Of a stretch of DNA of 64,000 bases, positions 17,095 through 25,742 are shown one piece after another (position 1 is the first letter of the stretch; every line of letters begins with the position of its first letter). Source of the DNA: Leptolyngbya sp. PCC 7375 (GTDB taxonomy: Bacteria > Cyanobacteriota > Cyanobacteriia > Phormidesmidales > Phormidesmidaceae); assembly GCF_000316115.1 (NCBI RefSeq), contig NZ_JH993797.1, positions 6,855,961 to 6,919,960 on the forward strand, in the 5' to 3' direction. A program made the translations under genes and the position numbers. The notes beneath the pieces were generated by a model, which did not search any database, was not told where the DNA came from, and was given only the letters and a program-made list of their open reading frames with translations.

Positions 17095-18732
17095 ATGAAC
17101 ACTGCAGAACTCCTTGTCCGTTGTCTCGAAAATGAAGGAGTGGAGTACATTTTTGGTGTGCCCGGAGAAGAAAATCTCCAAGTACTTCAGGCGTTGAAAC
17201 AGTCTTCTATACAGTTTGTTACTACTCGTCACGAGCAAGGGGCGGCGTTTATGGCCGATGTCTATGGTCGGCTAACGGGCAAGGCGGGGGTGTGTTTATC
17301 CACACTGGGGCCAGGGGCCACCAATTTAATCACAGGTGTGGCCGATGCCAATCTAGATCGTGCTCCGTTAGTGGCTATCACCGGTCAGGTGGGGACTGAC
17401 CGCATGCACATTGAGTCTCATCAATATCTAGATTTGGTGGCGATGTTTGCCCCCGTAACTAAATGGAACACTCAAATTGTGCGACCTAGCAATACAACGG
17501 AAATTGTCCGTAAGGCATTTAAGTTAGCGCAAACGGGCAATCCAGGGGCTGTGCATATTGACTTACCAGAAAATATTGCCGATATGGAAGCGGAGGGAAA
17601 ACCGCTGACTTGCGATCGCAACGGTAAAACCTTTGCGGCCTTTGACACCATTCAGAAAGCGGCGGACGCCATCTCTCGGGCAGAACGACCACTGATTTTA
17701 GTCGGTAATGGGGCCATTCGAGCACGGGCCAGTGCAACCATCACTAAAATGGTGGATGAATTACAGATTCCTGTTACCAATACCTTTATGGGTAAGGGGG
17801 TGATGCCGTATCAGCATCCCCTGGCCCTTTGGACCGTCGGTTTACAGCAACGAGATTTTATTTCCTGCGCCATTGATAAAAGTGATTTAGTCATCGCCGT
17901 GGGCTATGACCTGGTAGAGTATCCACCGAAAAAGTGGAACCCCCATGGACAAATTCCCATTGTGCATGTGAGCGTAACCCCTGCAGAAATAGACAGCAGC
18001 TATATGCCCATGGTGGAAGTGATTGGAGACATTGAAGATTCCCTTGAACAGATTTTGCAACGGGTGGAGCCTAAGTCTCAATTTAGCTACCCATTCCACG
18101 GGATACGGAATGAGATACGAGCTGATTATGAGCAGTATCGCGATGATTTAGCGTTTCCCATTAAGCCCCAGAAATTACTTTATGATTTGCGACAGGTGAT
18201 GGGACCAAACGATATTGTGCTTTCAGACGTGGGTGCCCACAAGATGTGGATTGCCCGTAACTATCATTGTGAACGGCCAAATACCTGTCTGATTTCCAAT
18301 GGATTTGCATCTATGGGCATTGCAATACCGGGTGCGATCGCAGCTAAACTTGTCTATCCCGACCGTAAGATTGTTGCAGTCACAGGTGATGGCGGCTTTA
18401 TGATGAACTGCCAGGAGCTAGAAACGGCGCTACGTTTAGGGACTCCCTTTGTCACCATTATCTTTAACGATGGCGGCTATGGTCTAATTGAGTGGAAACA
18501 ACATAATTACTATGGTGAATCTGCGTTTATCAAATTTACCAATCCTGATTTTGTTGCCCTGGCCAAGAGCTTTGGCCTCCAGGGTTACCGAGTAACGTCC
18601 ACAGAAGACTTTATCCCCACCCTAAAAGAAGCCCTGGAAGCTGATGTACCCGCTGTTATTGACTGCCCCATAGACTATGGTGAAAATCTTCTATTCACTG
18701 AAAAGTCGCGGGAACTGGCCTGTATTATTTGA
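17095..18732 (+). CDS. 2-oxoglutarate decarboxylase (thiamine diphosphate enzyme, acetolactate synthase-like), 545 aa
   Basis: This ThDP enzyme has the three domains of the acetolactate synthase superfamily: the N-terminal PYR domain with Glu47 in TTRHEQGAAFMADVYG, the middle domain around residues 190-330, and the ThDP site GDGGFMMNCQ with FNDGGYG. By established work on Synechococcus PCC 7002, the member encoded next to a succinate-semialdehyde dehydrogenase decarboxylates 2-oxoglutarate to succinic semialdehyde. That context decides the call here. Sequence alone would also allow acetolactate synthase, but no regulatory small subunit is nearby. Confidence 0.9.
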   Translation: MNTAELLVRCLENEGVEYIFGVPGEENLQVLQALKQSSIQFVTTRHEQGAAFMADVYGRLTGKAGVCLSTLGPGATNLITGVADANLDRAPLVAITGQVGTDRMHIESHQYLDLVAMFAPVTKWNTQIVRPSNTTEIVRKAFKLAQTGNPGAVHIDLPENIADMEAEGKPLTCDRNGKTFAAFDTIQKAADAISRAERPLILVGNGAIRARASATITKMVDELQIPVTNTFMGKGVMPYQHPLALWTVGLQQRDFISCAIDKSDLVIAVGYDLVEYPPKKWNPHGQIPIVHVSVTPAEIDSSYMPMVEVIGDIEDSLEQILQRVEPKSQFSYPFHGIRNEIRADYEQYRDDLAFPIKPQKLLYDLRQVMGPNDIVLSDVGAHKMWIARNYHCERPNTCLISNGFASMGIAIPGAIAAKLVYPDRKIVAVTGDGGFMMNCQELETALRLGTPFVTIIFNDGGYGLIEWKQHNYYGESAFIKFTNPDFVALAKSFGLQGYRVTSTEDFIPTLKEALEADVPAVIDCPIDYGENLLFTEKSRELACII

Positions 18733-18735
18733 TGG

Positions 18736-19449
18736 CTAGAGTACGGTACCCATGCCTAAATCCATGCCAATGGTGTATTTAAAGTTGCCCTCACCAACGC
18801 TTTCCCTGAGTTTGGCAATAATTTTATCTGGATTGTCATAGGGGCCAGCAAAGTAATAGGGTTTACCGTTTTTACCAAATTCATGGCGAGGCAAATTATC
18901 CATGCGAGGGCCGAGATTATGCTGGGCCCGTTCAAAGTCTTCATGGGGGTCAAGCCCTAGACGTTTAGCATAGTCCACAGCACCGTAGATCACCGATTGA
19001 GCCTGCTCCAGGGATATCGTTCTATAGCTATCATCCATGGTGTGGGCATAAGCATTCTCTCGCATTAACGGATAGTCAGTGGTTTTAACTTTGCGAGGTC
19101 CCATGGCATCTTTTACCCCCAGACACCATGCATCAATAAGAAAAGTGGTGACCAGATAATGGGTGCCATCGGCACGGGTCACCATTATCTGGGACAGCCC
19201 TCTACGATCTTTGCGGATATTTTGACTACCAAAAAAGCGATCAAATCCTTGGGAGTCAATTAAGCACTCTTTAAGTTTGGAGGGCCTTTTAGACTGACTA
19301 TGATTTTCAGGATTCGCGCTTAACTGGGTTTGGATAATATTGTTGACCTCAGCGGGTCGTAGACCTAGCTTACGGGCAATTTGTTTGGGACCTACTTTGC
19401 GATCTCGTAGCGCTAAAACTTCTTGGATTTGCTCAGGAGTAGCTGCCAT
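18736..19449 (-). CDS. Hypothetical protein with N-terminal helix-turn-helix, 237 aa
   Basis: The first 45 residues (EVLALRDRKVGPKQIARKLG, then LRPAEVNNII) look like a helix-turn-helix of the resolvase/sigma type. The rest is a compact domain with conserved polar motifs (DRFFGSQNIRKDRRGL, ITFLIDAWCLGVKDA region, PRHEFGKNGKPYYFAGPYD) that I do not recognise by function. It runs convergently towards the decarboxylase gene, with only 3 bases between stops. The C-terminal IGMDLGMGTVL is unusual. It may be a cyanobacterial conserved regulator, but no target is suggested by context. Confidence 0.75.
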   Translation of the reverse strand: MAATPEQIQEVLALRDRKVGPKQIARKLGLRPAEVNNIIQTQLSANPENHSQSKRPSKLKECLIDSQGFDRFFGSQNIRKDRRGLSQIMVTRADGTHYLVTTFLIDAWCLGVKDAMGPRKVKTTDYPLMRENAYAHTMDDSYRTISLEQAQSVIYGAVDYAKRLGLDPHEDFERAQHNLGPRMDNLPRHEFGKNGKPYYFAGPYDNPDKIIAKLRESVGEGNFKYTIGMDLGMGTVL

Positions 19450-19739
19450 GGATACAGGTTTCAGATGTGCTCATCGTAGTGCCCATTCTTGCGCAGGTCT
19501 TGAAACATTGTACAAATGGTTTGCAAGTTTTTACCTAACCGGTCCATCACGTCAGATATGGCTGACAGGAACCCAGGACCAGAACCCAGAGGGGTTGTGA
19601 ATGCTTGATGATTCTGCACATGCTAGCATTCATCGCCATATTGCCATGAATTATAAAGTCATTCCGTAAGTCTACTGAAATTGTCAGAAAGTGTATGTAA
19701 CTTAAGATGTAGTAAATTGGTGTAGTTTAGCGGCTTAAT

Positions 19740-22349
19740 ATGTATTTAGCCCGTTGCTTTACTTTGAACTCATTGGTCTTTTCGATAGCCTTTGGCACAG
19801 CATCGATTGTGCTGTTGGATACAATCGGGCCAAAGTTGGTAAGGGCACAAACAGATTTGAATCGTCAGGCCGATAGACTTTTCGATGAAAGTATCGAATA
19901 CTATCAAACGGAGCAGTGGAAATTAGCCCTAGAAAAGCTTCAAAAAGCTCTGGAACTCTATCAGCAAACAAATAATCTGATAAAAGTAGCTAATGTATTA
20001 GAGTACATTGGCGTCTTTTATCAACGCCTTGGCAATTATCCCGAAGCCCTTCAGTACCATGAGGAGAGTTTAGAGCTCTCCCGTAGATTAGGTAATCGTT
20101 TAAATGAAGCCATCACTCTAGGTAACATTGGCGTTGTTTACGAGAAGCTAGGCAATTATTCAGAAGCGTTACGATATTATGAGGAGAGTTTAAGCCTCAA
20201 ACGGGAACTAGGCCATCGGACGGGCGAAGCCACTACTTTGGCAAATATTGGCAATATCGCATATCAGCATGGAAACAATTTCGAAGCATTGCAATATTAT
20301 CGAGAGAGCTTGACGATCTCTCGTGAGATGAATAACCGTGCAGGTGAAGTTAATGCATTATCAAATCTTGGAACAATCCTATCCAATATTGGTATTGCTG
20401 CCCATCAAAGTGGAAAAATCTCAGAGGCACTTCAATACTATGAAGAAAGCTTAGCGATCGCCCGTGAGGTAGGCGATCGCATAGGCGAAGCAGTCACTTT
20501 AGGTAATATCGGCAATATTTCTCGACGGCTTGGAGATCATTCAGAGGCATTACAAAATTATGAAGAAAGTCTGGCCCTTAACAGGGAACTTGGCAATCGT
20601 TCAGGTGAAGCCAATAACTTAAGTAATATTGGTTATTTGTTTGAAAAGCAGGTTAAACCGGAACTAGCAATTATCTTTTTTAAGCAAGCTATCAACATCT
20701 ATGAGTCCATTCGAGAAAACAATCAAGCTCTTGAGCCAGAACTTCAATCATCTTTTACAGCTACCGTTGAAGATGATTATCGTCATCTAGCCGATTTACT
20801 CCTCCAACAAGATCGTATTCTCGAAGCTCAGCAGGTAATGGATTTACTAAGAGTCCAGGAACTTGATAACTATGTCCGTGGCATACGAAGTGATTCAAGC
20901 ATACAATCTGGTATTGCTATTCGTCCTGATGAACAGGCTATTATTGAGCGTTACAAAGCCAGTCAAGACAAACTGATTGCTTTGGGACAAGAGCGAGCGA
21001 GTTTAGCTAAAATCTCTCCTGATCAGCGCACACCTCAACAACGAGATCGTCTGATAGAGTTACGCCAGTTAGAGCAGACAGCCTTACTTTCCTTTCAAGC
21101 GTTTTTTGAGCAACCTGAGATTGTCACACTAGTAAATCGTCTGCGGACTACCGTAGGCGCTATTAATGTTGAGTTGACAGAGCTAAATGCTCTACGAGAT
21201 AACTTATTAGCCCTCAAGGAAACCCATAACCAAAACGTGGTTATGCTTTATCCCTTGGTTCTGGATGACCGGTTAGAGCTAGTGCTGGTTACCCCTAATA
21301 CCGCCCCGATCAGAAAAACGGTACCCATAACACGAACAGAACTGAACCGCATCATAGGTAAACTACGTTATGCTCTTGAATACCCAAGCAGCAACGCTAT
21401 TACTCCTGCACAACAGTTATACAATTGGCTGATCCGCCCGATTGAAGATGATTTAGAGCAAGCCCAAGCTGATACCATTATCTATTCTCCTGATTTGCGA
21501 TTGCGCTACATACCTTTGGCAGCGTTACATGATGGCAATAACTGGCTGATTCAAAACTATCGCGTCAACAATATTACTGCTGCCAGTCTTGCAGATTTCG
21601 ACAATCTCCCTTCTAGGGAGAACGTTAATGTGTTGGCCGCAGCGTTTACCGAAGGAAATCATGTTGTTCAGCTAGGTGATACCACGATTTCCCATGCTGG
21701 TTTGCCGTTTGCTGCGCCTGAAATTGAAGCCCTGTCTAACCTTATTCCTGGGACTGTCAAACGGCTTAATGAAGAGTTTACCCCAGACATTATTTTTGAA
21801 ATGGATGACTACCGCATTATCCATTTAGCTACCCATGCAGCTTTCAACCCTGGTTCGCTAGAAAACTCCTATATTCTATTTGGCAACGGTGACTTAGTTA
21901 CTCTAGCTGATGTCAAGGGTTGGAGTTTTCCCAATGTGGAACTAGTAGTACTCAGTGCTTGTGAAACCGCAGTAGGAGATGTTCTCTTGGCAGAGGAAAG
22001 CCTTGCCCAAGGAGAGCTATCTGAATCGATTACTGGAGATGAGATTCTTGGGTTTGGCTATTTAATGCAGAGGGCTGGAGCTGAAGCAGCCATGGGCTCT
22101 CTCTGGCAAGTAGACGACGGGGGGACCCAAATTCTTATGAGTGCGTTTTATGATGCTCTGAGTAGAGGAGGAGTATCAAAAGCTGAAGCACTACAGCACG
22201 CTCAACGTCGCTTAATCAGTATGGCTGACGACAGCAGTCGAGCAGCATTGCTGACACTTTCAATTGATGGAAATCTTCCAATCAATGCGACAGATCTAAG
22301 TCATCCCTATTATTGGGCACCCTTCATTTTGATTGGTAATGGCCTCTGA
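19740..22349 (+). CDS. TPR and CHAT-domain protein with signal sequence, 869 aa
   Basis: The N-terminus is hydrophobic (a possible signal peptide to about residue 38). Six to seven tetratricopeptide repeats of the AEALQYYEESL type occupy residues about 45-330. A helical linker follows, then a CHAT caspase-like protease domain from residue about 560 to the end. The expected catalytic dyad is present: His699 in HLATHAAF and Cys741 in LSACETAVGD. Bacterial TPR-CHAT proteins act as proteases in regulated cell death or signalling, and the TPRs probably sense a partner. No gasdermin-like or other known effector substrate is next to it. HIP1 octamers in a repeat show it is a long-term resident. Confidence 0.93.
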   Translation: MYLARCFTLNSLVFSIAFGTASIVLLDTIGPKLVRAQTDLNRQADRLFDESIEYYQTEQWKLALEKLQKALELYQQTNNLIKVANVLEYIGVFYQRLGNYPEALQYHEESLELSRRLGNRLNEAITLGNIGVVYEKLGNYSEALRYYEESLSLKRELGHRTGEATTLANIGNIAYQHGNNFEALQYYRESLTISREMNNRAGEVNALSNLGTILSNIGIAAHQSGKISEALQYYEESLAIAREVGDRIGEAVTLGNIGNISRRLGDHSEALQNYEESLALNRELGNRSGEANNLSNIGYLFEKQVKPELAIIFFKQAINIYESIRENNQALEPELQSSFTATVEDDYRHLADLLLQQDRILEAQQVMDLLRVQELDNYVRGIRSDSSIQSGIAIRPDEQAIIERYKASQDKLIALGQERASLAKISPDQRTPQQRDRLIELRQLEQTALLSFQAFFEQPEIVTLVNRLRTTVGAINVELTELNALRDNLLALKETHNQNVVMLYPLVLDDRLELVLVTPNTAPIRKTVPITRTELNRIIGKLRYALEYPSSNAITPAQQLYNWLIRPIEDDLEQAQADTIIYSPDLRLRYIPLAALHDGNNWLIQNYRVNNITAASLADFDNLPSRENVNVLAAAFTEGNHVVQLGDTTISHAGLPFAAPEIEALSNLIPGTVKRLNEEFTPDIIFEMDDYRIIHLATHAAFNPGSLENSYILFGNGDLVTLADVKGWSFPNVELVVLSACETAVGDVLLAEESLAQGELSESITGDEILGFGYLMQRAGAEAAMGSLWQVDDGGTQILMSAFYDALSRGGVSKAEALQHAQRRLISMADDSSRAALLTLSIDGNLPINATDLSHPYYWAPFILIGNGL

Positions 22350-22418
22350 GACTATGTTTTTTCTAGTTTACAACAACAATTCGAGTGCCATATCGGGTGT
22401 GGCTAGCCTCAATGCTTT

Positions 22419-22607
22419 CTAGCATGCCATAGAACGAATGTTGCCGTTGGGATAATGGTCTACTTCTGTTGTGTAATTTCTTAATTGGAGTTCAACACGG
22501 CCATCAGCATATACTTTAAATTTAGCTCCTGGCACATTGACAAAGGTGCCAAGTAGATTTCCTGCATTATCTACATCCAGGGGCTGAGAGCCCGGTCTTC
22601 TTAACAT
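22419..22607 (-). CDS. Possible small protein of 62 aa, doubtful
   Basis: The frame (MLRRPGSQPLDVDNAGN..., with FVNVPGAKFKVYADGRVELQ) has amino-acid order typical of beta-rich coding sequence, not of a shadow frame, and lies in otherwise empty DNA. It could be the 3' remnant of a larger gene or a real small protein. No ribosome binding site stands out and no family is recognised. Confidence 0.35.
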   Translation of the reverse strand: MLRRPGSQPLDVDNAGNLLGTFVNVPGAKFKVYADGRVELQLRNYTTEVDHYPNGNIRSMAC

Positions 22608-22619
22608 CTGCAGACAGTT

Positions 22620-23666
22620 ATGGTCAGCCCTGCCACCTTATCCAATTTTGATAGCCAAAGACTGTTAATAGCGCTAGCGCTTTTTGAGCAAACCTACGGT
22701 AAGGCTAGGTCCGACCTGGAATACCAGGCTATTCTGGCAGCGTTAATCACAGTGATGGACATCACAGGCCAGGAATCGGGCCAGGACTTGGGTCTCTCAA
22801 TTTACAAACTGCATCATGATTACCGTCAGAATTACCGAAAGATAGACTGGCTAGAGCGTTTGGATCAGTACAGTGATGGAAACAATGATGGAAACGGCGA
22901 CGCTGTTCTTGCCGCCGCTGTTCATCAAGTAAAAGCTCGTTTAGATGATGCAGCAAAAACGCTCATCTTCTTAATTCGCACCTATCTACAGCGGATTTCA
23001 GCAAAACTATCGGCATTAGACTTTGTCAACTTGACTAAGGCTGCGATCGCGATACTCAATAACGCTCAACCAGAGCCAAAATTGAGCCTGCCTGAGAAAA
23101 AACGCCTCCTATATATTGCCCTGCAAACGTTTGGCACTCAGTTATCCCAACCTATTCCTCCCCTAGGCACCAAAATTCCAACACAAATTACGGCATTAGT
23201 GACTCAGCTGGTCCAGCATCAAAAAATCATGCTTAACGATGGCGTAAAAGCTTTCTGCGCCAATTTTATTGCCCAACTTCCAGACAATCAGTCCCATCCA
23301 CCAAGCGTCAGATTTATCCGCACTGCCCTGAGAAACAGCAACGTCACAATTTCCAAAGCATTGGATACCCAAGAAAATCTATACGCCTTAGCCAGTATTC
23401 TTTTTTTCGAAAAACAGCTGCAAATCCCATCCCCCAAAGCCCCAAAGTCTGCGCAAGCAATTATCCACCAGATAAATCAAGCAATTGCCCAATTCAAAGC
23501 GAATTACCAATCTCCAGCACAGGTCAGTCAGCCCCAGTGGGATGACGAACTATCAGTCAGCAGCCAACTCTTTACGGCCAATAATTTTGAAACCGCTGAC
23601 CAAGACTTGACCGGGTTCCCCCAGAATCACATTGCGAACATTTCAAAAGACGAAACAAATTCTTAG
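22620..23666 (+). CDS. Hypothetical cyanobacterial protein, 348 aa
   Basis: Predicted mostly alpha-helical, with acidic Asn/Asp-rich loop SDGNNDGNGD and a C-terminal low-complexity tail. It has no signal peptide and no membrane segment. The central part (KTLIFLIRTYLQRISAKL, KAAIAILNNAQPEPKLSL) looks like helical repeats. The family is not recognised. It stands alone between the CHAT gene and the chlL leader, and the HIP1 octamer in the middle indicates host DNA. Confidence 0.75.
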   Translation: MVSPATLSNFDSQRLLIALALFEQTYGKARSDLEYQAILAALITVMDITGQESGQDLGLSIYKLHHDYRQNYRKIDWLERLDQYSDGNNDGNGDAVLAAAVHQVKARLDDAAKTLIFLIRTYLQRISAKLSALDFVNLTKAAIAILNNAQPEPKLSLPEKKRLLYIALQTFGTQLSQPIPPLGTKIPTQITALVTQLVQHQKIMLNDGVKAFCANFIAQLPDNQSHPPSVRFIRTALRNSNVTISKALDTQENLYALASILFFEKQLQIPSPKAPKSAQAIIHQINQAIAQFKANYQSPAQVSQPQWDDELSVSSQLFTANNFETADQDLTGFPQNHIANISKDETNS

Positions 23667-23813
23667 CATTCTGTTTTATTTATTTTCAAATAAAACATTC
23701 TTAACATTATGCTGAGTGATAACTGTCGAATGATTCTTGGGTCAGATCCACATCAGCCATGGGTCAGTCTAACTGAGCCCAGTATTCATTCCCCAGTCAA
23801 AATGGATCGCCAC

Positions 23814-23843
23814 TGTAGGGGCTGTGCCTCGTGCCAGCCCTAA
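23814..23843. repeat. Short palindromic intergenic element (TGTAGGGGC type)
   Basis: TAGGGGCTG pairs with CAGCCCTA around TGCCTCGTGC. It is of the same general kind as 17010-17044, a dispersed cyanobacterial palindrome. Confidence 0.5.
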
Positions 23844-23933
23844 AAAAGCTGAGGATAATGAAGTGTCTTATCAGACTAAATCTTAGGGCACTCCCAAGGG
23901 AAGACTCTACGGAATAAGTTCAAACAACCAGAC

Positions 23934-24004
23934 GTCTTTTAGGCTGAAACACCCTTTGAAATGGATTTAGTCAGGTCTATATAAAACGCCGAAAGTCTTT
24001 TAGG
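23934..24004 (+). promoter_or_regulatory. Direct repeat GTCTTTTAGG x2 in the long chlL leader
   Basis: The 10-base word occurs at 23934-23943 and again at 23995-24004, 61 bases apart (about six helical turns). The region from 23667 to 24266 holds no gene. Two same-face sites suggest binding of a regulator of chlL, but no protein is assigned. Confidence 0.35.
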
Positions 24005-24266
24005 ACAATGAGATAGAAGCATTTAAAAAATTTGCTTTTTGATCTATATTTTATTTAATTAGACCCTAAAAATAGTATTAGTGCCCCAAATAGCCTTTTT
24101 CTAAGATTAGAAAGTCTGGGGTGATTATTTTGAAATAAATTCTGATTCAGAAAGCATTTTTGGTAGTCATCCATTTTCTTGCGCCCTATCCAATCAGCCG
24201 CTGATTACCCACAATGGCCCACAGACATGGTCGCTTAGACCAACCCACCAGAAGGAGACAACGAGC

Positions 24267-25130
24267 GTGAAACTCTCGGTCTATGGAAAAGGCGGCATTG
24301 GCAAATCCACCACCAGCTGCAACATCTCCGTCGCACTTGCTAAACGCGGCAAAAAGGTACTGCAAATCGGTTGTGACCCTAAACACGACAGCACCTTTAC
24401 CCTAACGGGCTTTTTAATCCCCACCATTATTGACACGCTACAGGAACGGGATTATCACTACGAAGATATTTGGCCCGAAGATGTTATCTATCAAGGTTAT
24501 GGCGGTGTTAGCTGCGTAGAAGCGGGTGGTCCCCCTGCAGGTGCTGGCTGTGGCGGCTATGTGGTCGGCGAAACCGTCAAACTCCTTAAGGAGCTCAACG
24601 CCTTTGACGAATACGATGTCATTCTATTTGACGTCTTGGGGGACGTAGTCTGTGGTGGCTTTGCCGCACCGCTTAATTATTCTGACTATTGCATGATCAT
24701 CACTGACAATGGCTTTGATGCCCTGTTTGCCGCCAATCGCATTGCGGCATCCGTCAGGGAAAAAGCCCGCACCCACCCGCTGAAGCTGGCTGGGTTAATC
24801 GGTAACCGTACATCTAAACGGGATCTGATTGACAAGTATATCGAAGCGGTGCCGATGCCGGTGCTAGAAATTTTGCCCCTGATCGAAGATATTCGCGTTT
24901 CACGGGTCAAGGGCAAAACCATGTTTGAAATGGCTGAATCTGATCCATCATTGGAGCCAGTGTGTCAGTACTATCTGAACATTGCCGATCAGCTCATTGC
25001 TCGTCCTGAAGGTGTGGTACCTAAAGATGCTGCCGACCGTGAGCTCTTCTCACTGCTGTCAGACTTCTATCTCAACCCCCCTGAAGACGCCCCTGTTCAG
25101 AAAAATGAAATGGATCTAATGATGGTTTAA
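24267..25130 (+). CDS. chlL: Light-independent protochlorophyllide reductase ATP-binding subunit ChlL
   Basis: ChlL is the NifH-like electron donor of dark protochlorophyllide reductase. The P-loop is GKGGIGKSTT at residues 7-16, and the cysteines that hold the [4Fe-4S] cluster occur in AGAGCGGY and GDVVCGGF. Length is 287 residues, normal for ChlL. The start is GTG 24267 after a GAAGGAG site. It begins the cluster chlL-(118-aa gene)-chlN, the standard cyanobacterial arrangement. The enzyme is oxygen-sensitive and works with the ChlN-ChlB catalytic component; chlB is not in the window. Confidence 0.98.
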   Translation: MKLSVYGKGGIGKSTTSCNISVALAKRGKKVLQIGCDPKHDSTFTLTGFLIPTIIDTLQERDYHYEDIWPEDVIYQGYGGVSCVEAGGPPAGAGCGGYVVGETVKLLKELNAFDEYDVILFDVLGDVVCGGFAAPLNYSDYCMIITDNGFDALFAANRIAASVREKARTHPLKLAGLIGNRTSKRDLIDKYIEAVPMPVLEILPLIEDIRVSRVKGKTMFEMAESDPSLEPVCQYYLNIADQLIARPEGVVPKDAADRELFSLLSDFYLNPPEDAPVQKNEMDLMMV

Positions 25131-25146
25131 CCCAATATTCACAGGT

Positions 25147-25646
25147 TAATCCGATAGGTTGCTAGTCATTTATTCGCTTTGAGTTTCTCAAAGGACTGGC
25201 CATTCTGACGCTGAGGTGCTAAATTGCTGCGTGCCCGCTGATTTAAAAATCTCAAGATATGGCCTTTTTTGAGAATTTCACCACCGCTATCCGCGACAAG
25301 TGGTTGAACTATGTGCAAGACAATCGCGCCTGGTTAGAGCTACAGATGAACAACGTCTCCGTTAGAACGCCTGACGGTGGACGGCGGCCATCTTCGCTCC
25401 TGATTTTAGGGGTGATCAATGCCATAGAACCTAAGCTATCAAATTTGATGGTGCCGTTCTATAAGCTCAACTCTGACGAAGATGCACTAGTCGAAGTGTT
25501 AGGTCTTAATTTTGATCCAGAAATGGCTTTAGATGGCACAGGTGAAGATGGTCCCACACTGGATGCGTCATCTGGTGACGATCCCCCTCTTTTAGAAGGT
25601 CTGGAAGGACTCTAAAGCGCCGTCTCAGTCACAACCTATCGGATTA
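25147..25646. repeat. 15-bp perfect inverted repeat flanking the gene between chlL and chlN
   Basis: TAATCCGATAGGTTG at 25147-25161 is the exact reverse complement of the sequence at 25632-25646. The arms enclose the 118-residue gene and lie in the chlL-chlN intergenic gaps. Matching stops exactly at both ends. If chlL to chlN is one transcript, the arms would pair over about 470 bases. Confidence 0.75.
25259..25615 (+). CDS. DUF5331-type protein encoded between chlL and chlN, 118 aa
   Basis: The start is FFENFTTAIRDKWLNYVQDN, followed by a short conserved body (RRPSSLLILGVINAIEPKLS, LMVPFYKLNSDEDALVEVLG). It ends with an acidic, probably flexible tail. Proteins of this kind sit between chlL and chlN in many cyanobacteria, which suggests a role in dark protochlorophyllide reductase assembly or regulation, but the function is not established. 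Perfect 15-bp inverted repeats flank the gene. Confidence 0.8.
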   Translation: MAFFENFTTAIRDKWLNYVQDNRAWLELQMNNVSVRTPDGGRRPSSLLILGVINAIEPKLSNLMVPFYKLNSDEDALVEVLGLNFDPEMALDGTGEDGPTLDASSGDDPPLLEGLEGL

Positions 25647-25742
25647 TTGCCCGGTGAACCATCACTACAGAGACTCAGTTACACCTCTTTTCACCGTTCC
25701 TCTTTAGCGAGAGTTATTACTGCTCTAAGGACAATAATCACG

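Noticed and set aside
17095..18732. Acetolactate synthase large subunit
   Set aside because: The adjacent succinate-semialdehyde dehydrogenase and lack of a small subunit point to 2-oxoglutarate decarboxylase.
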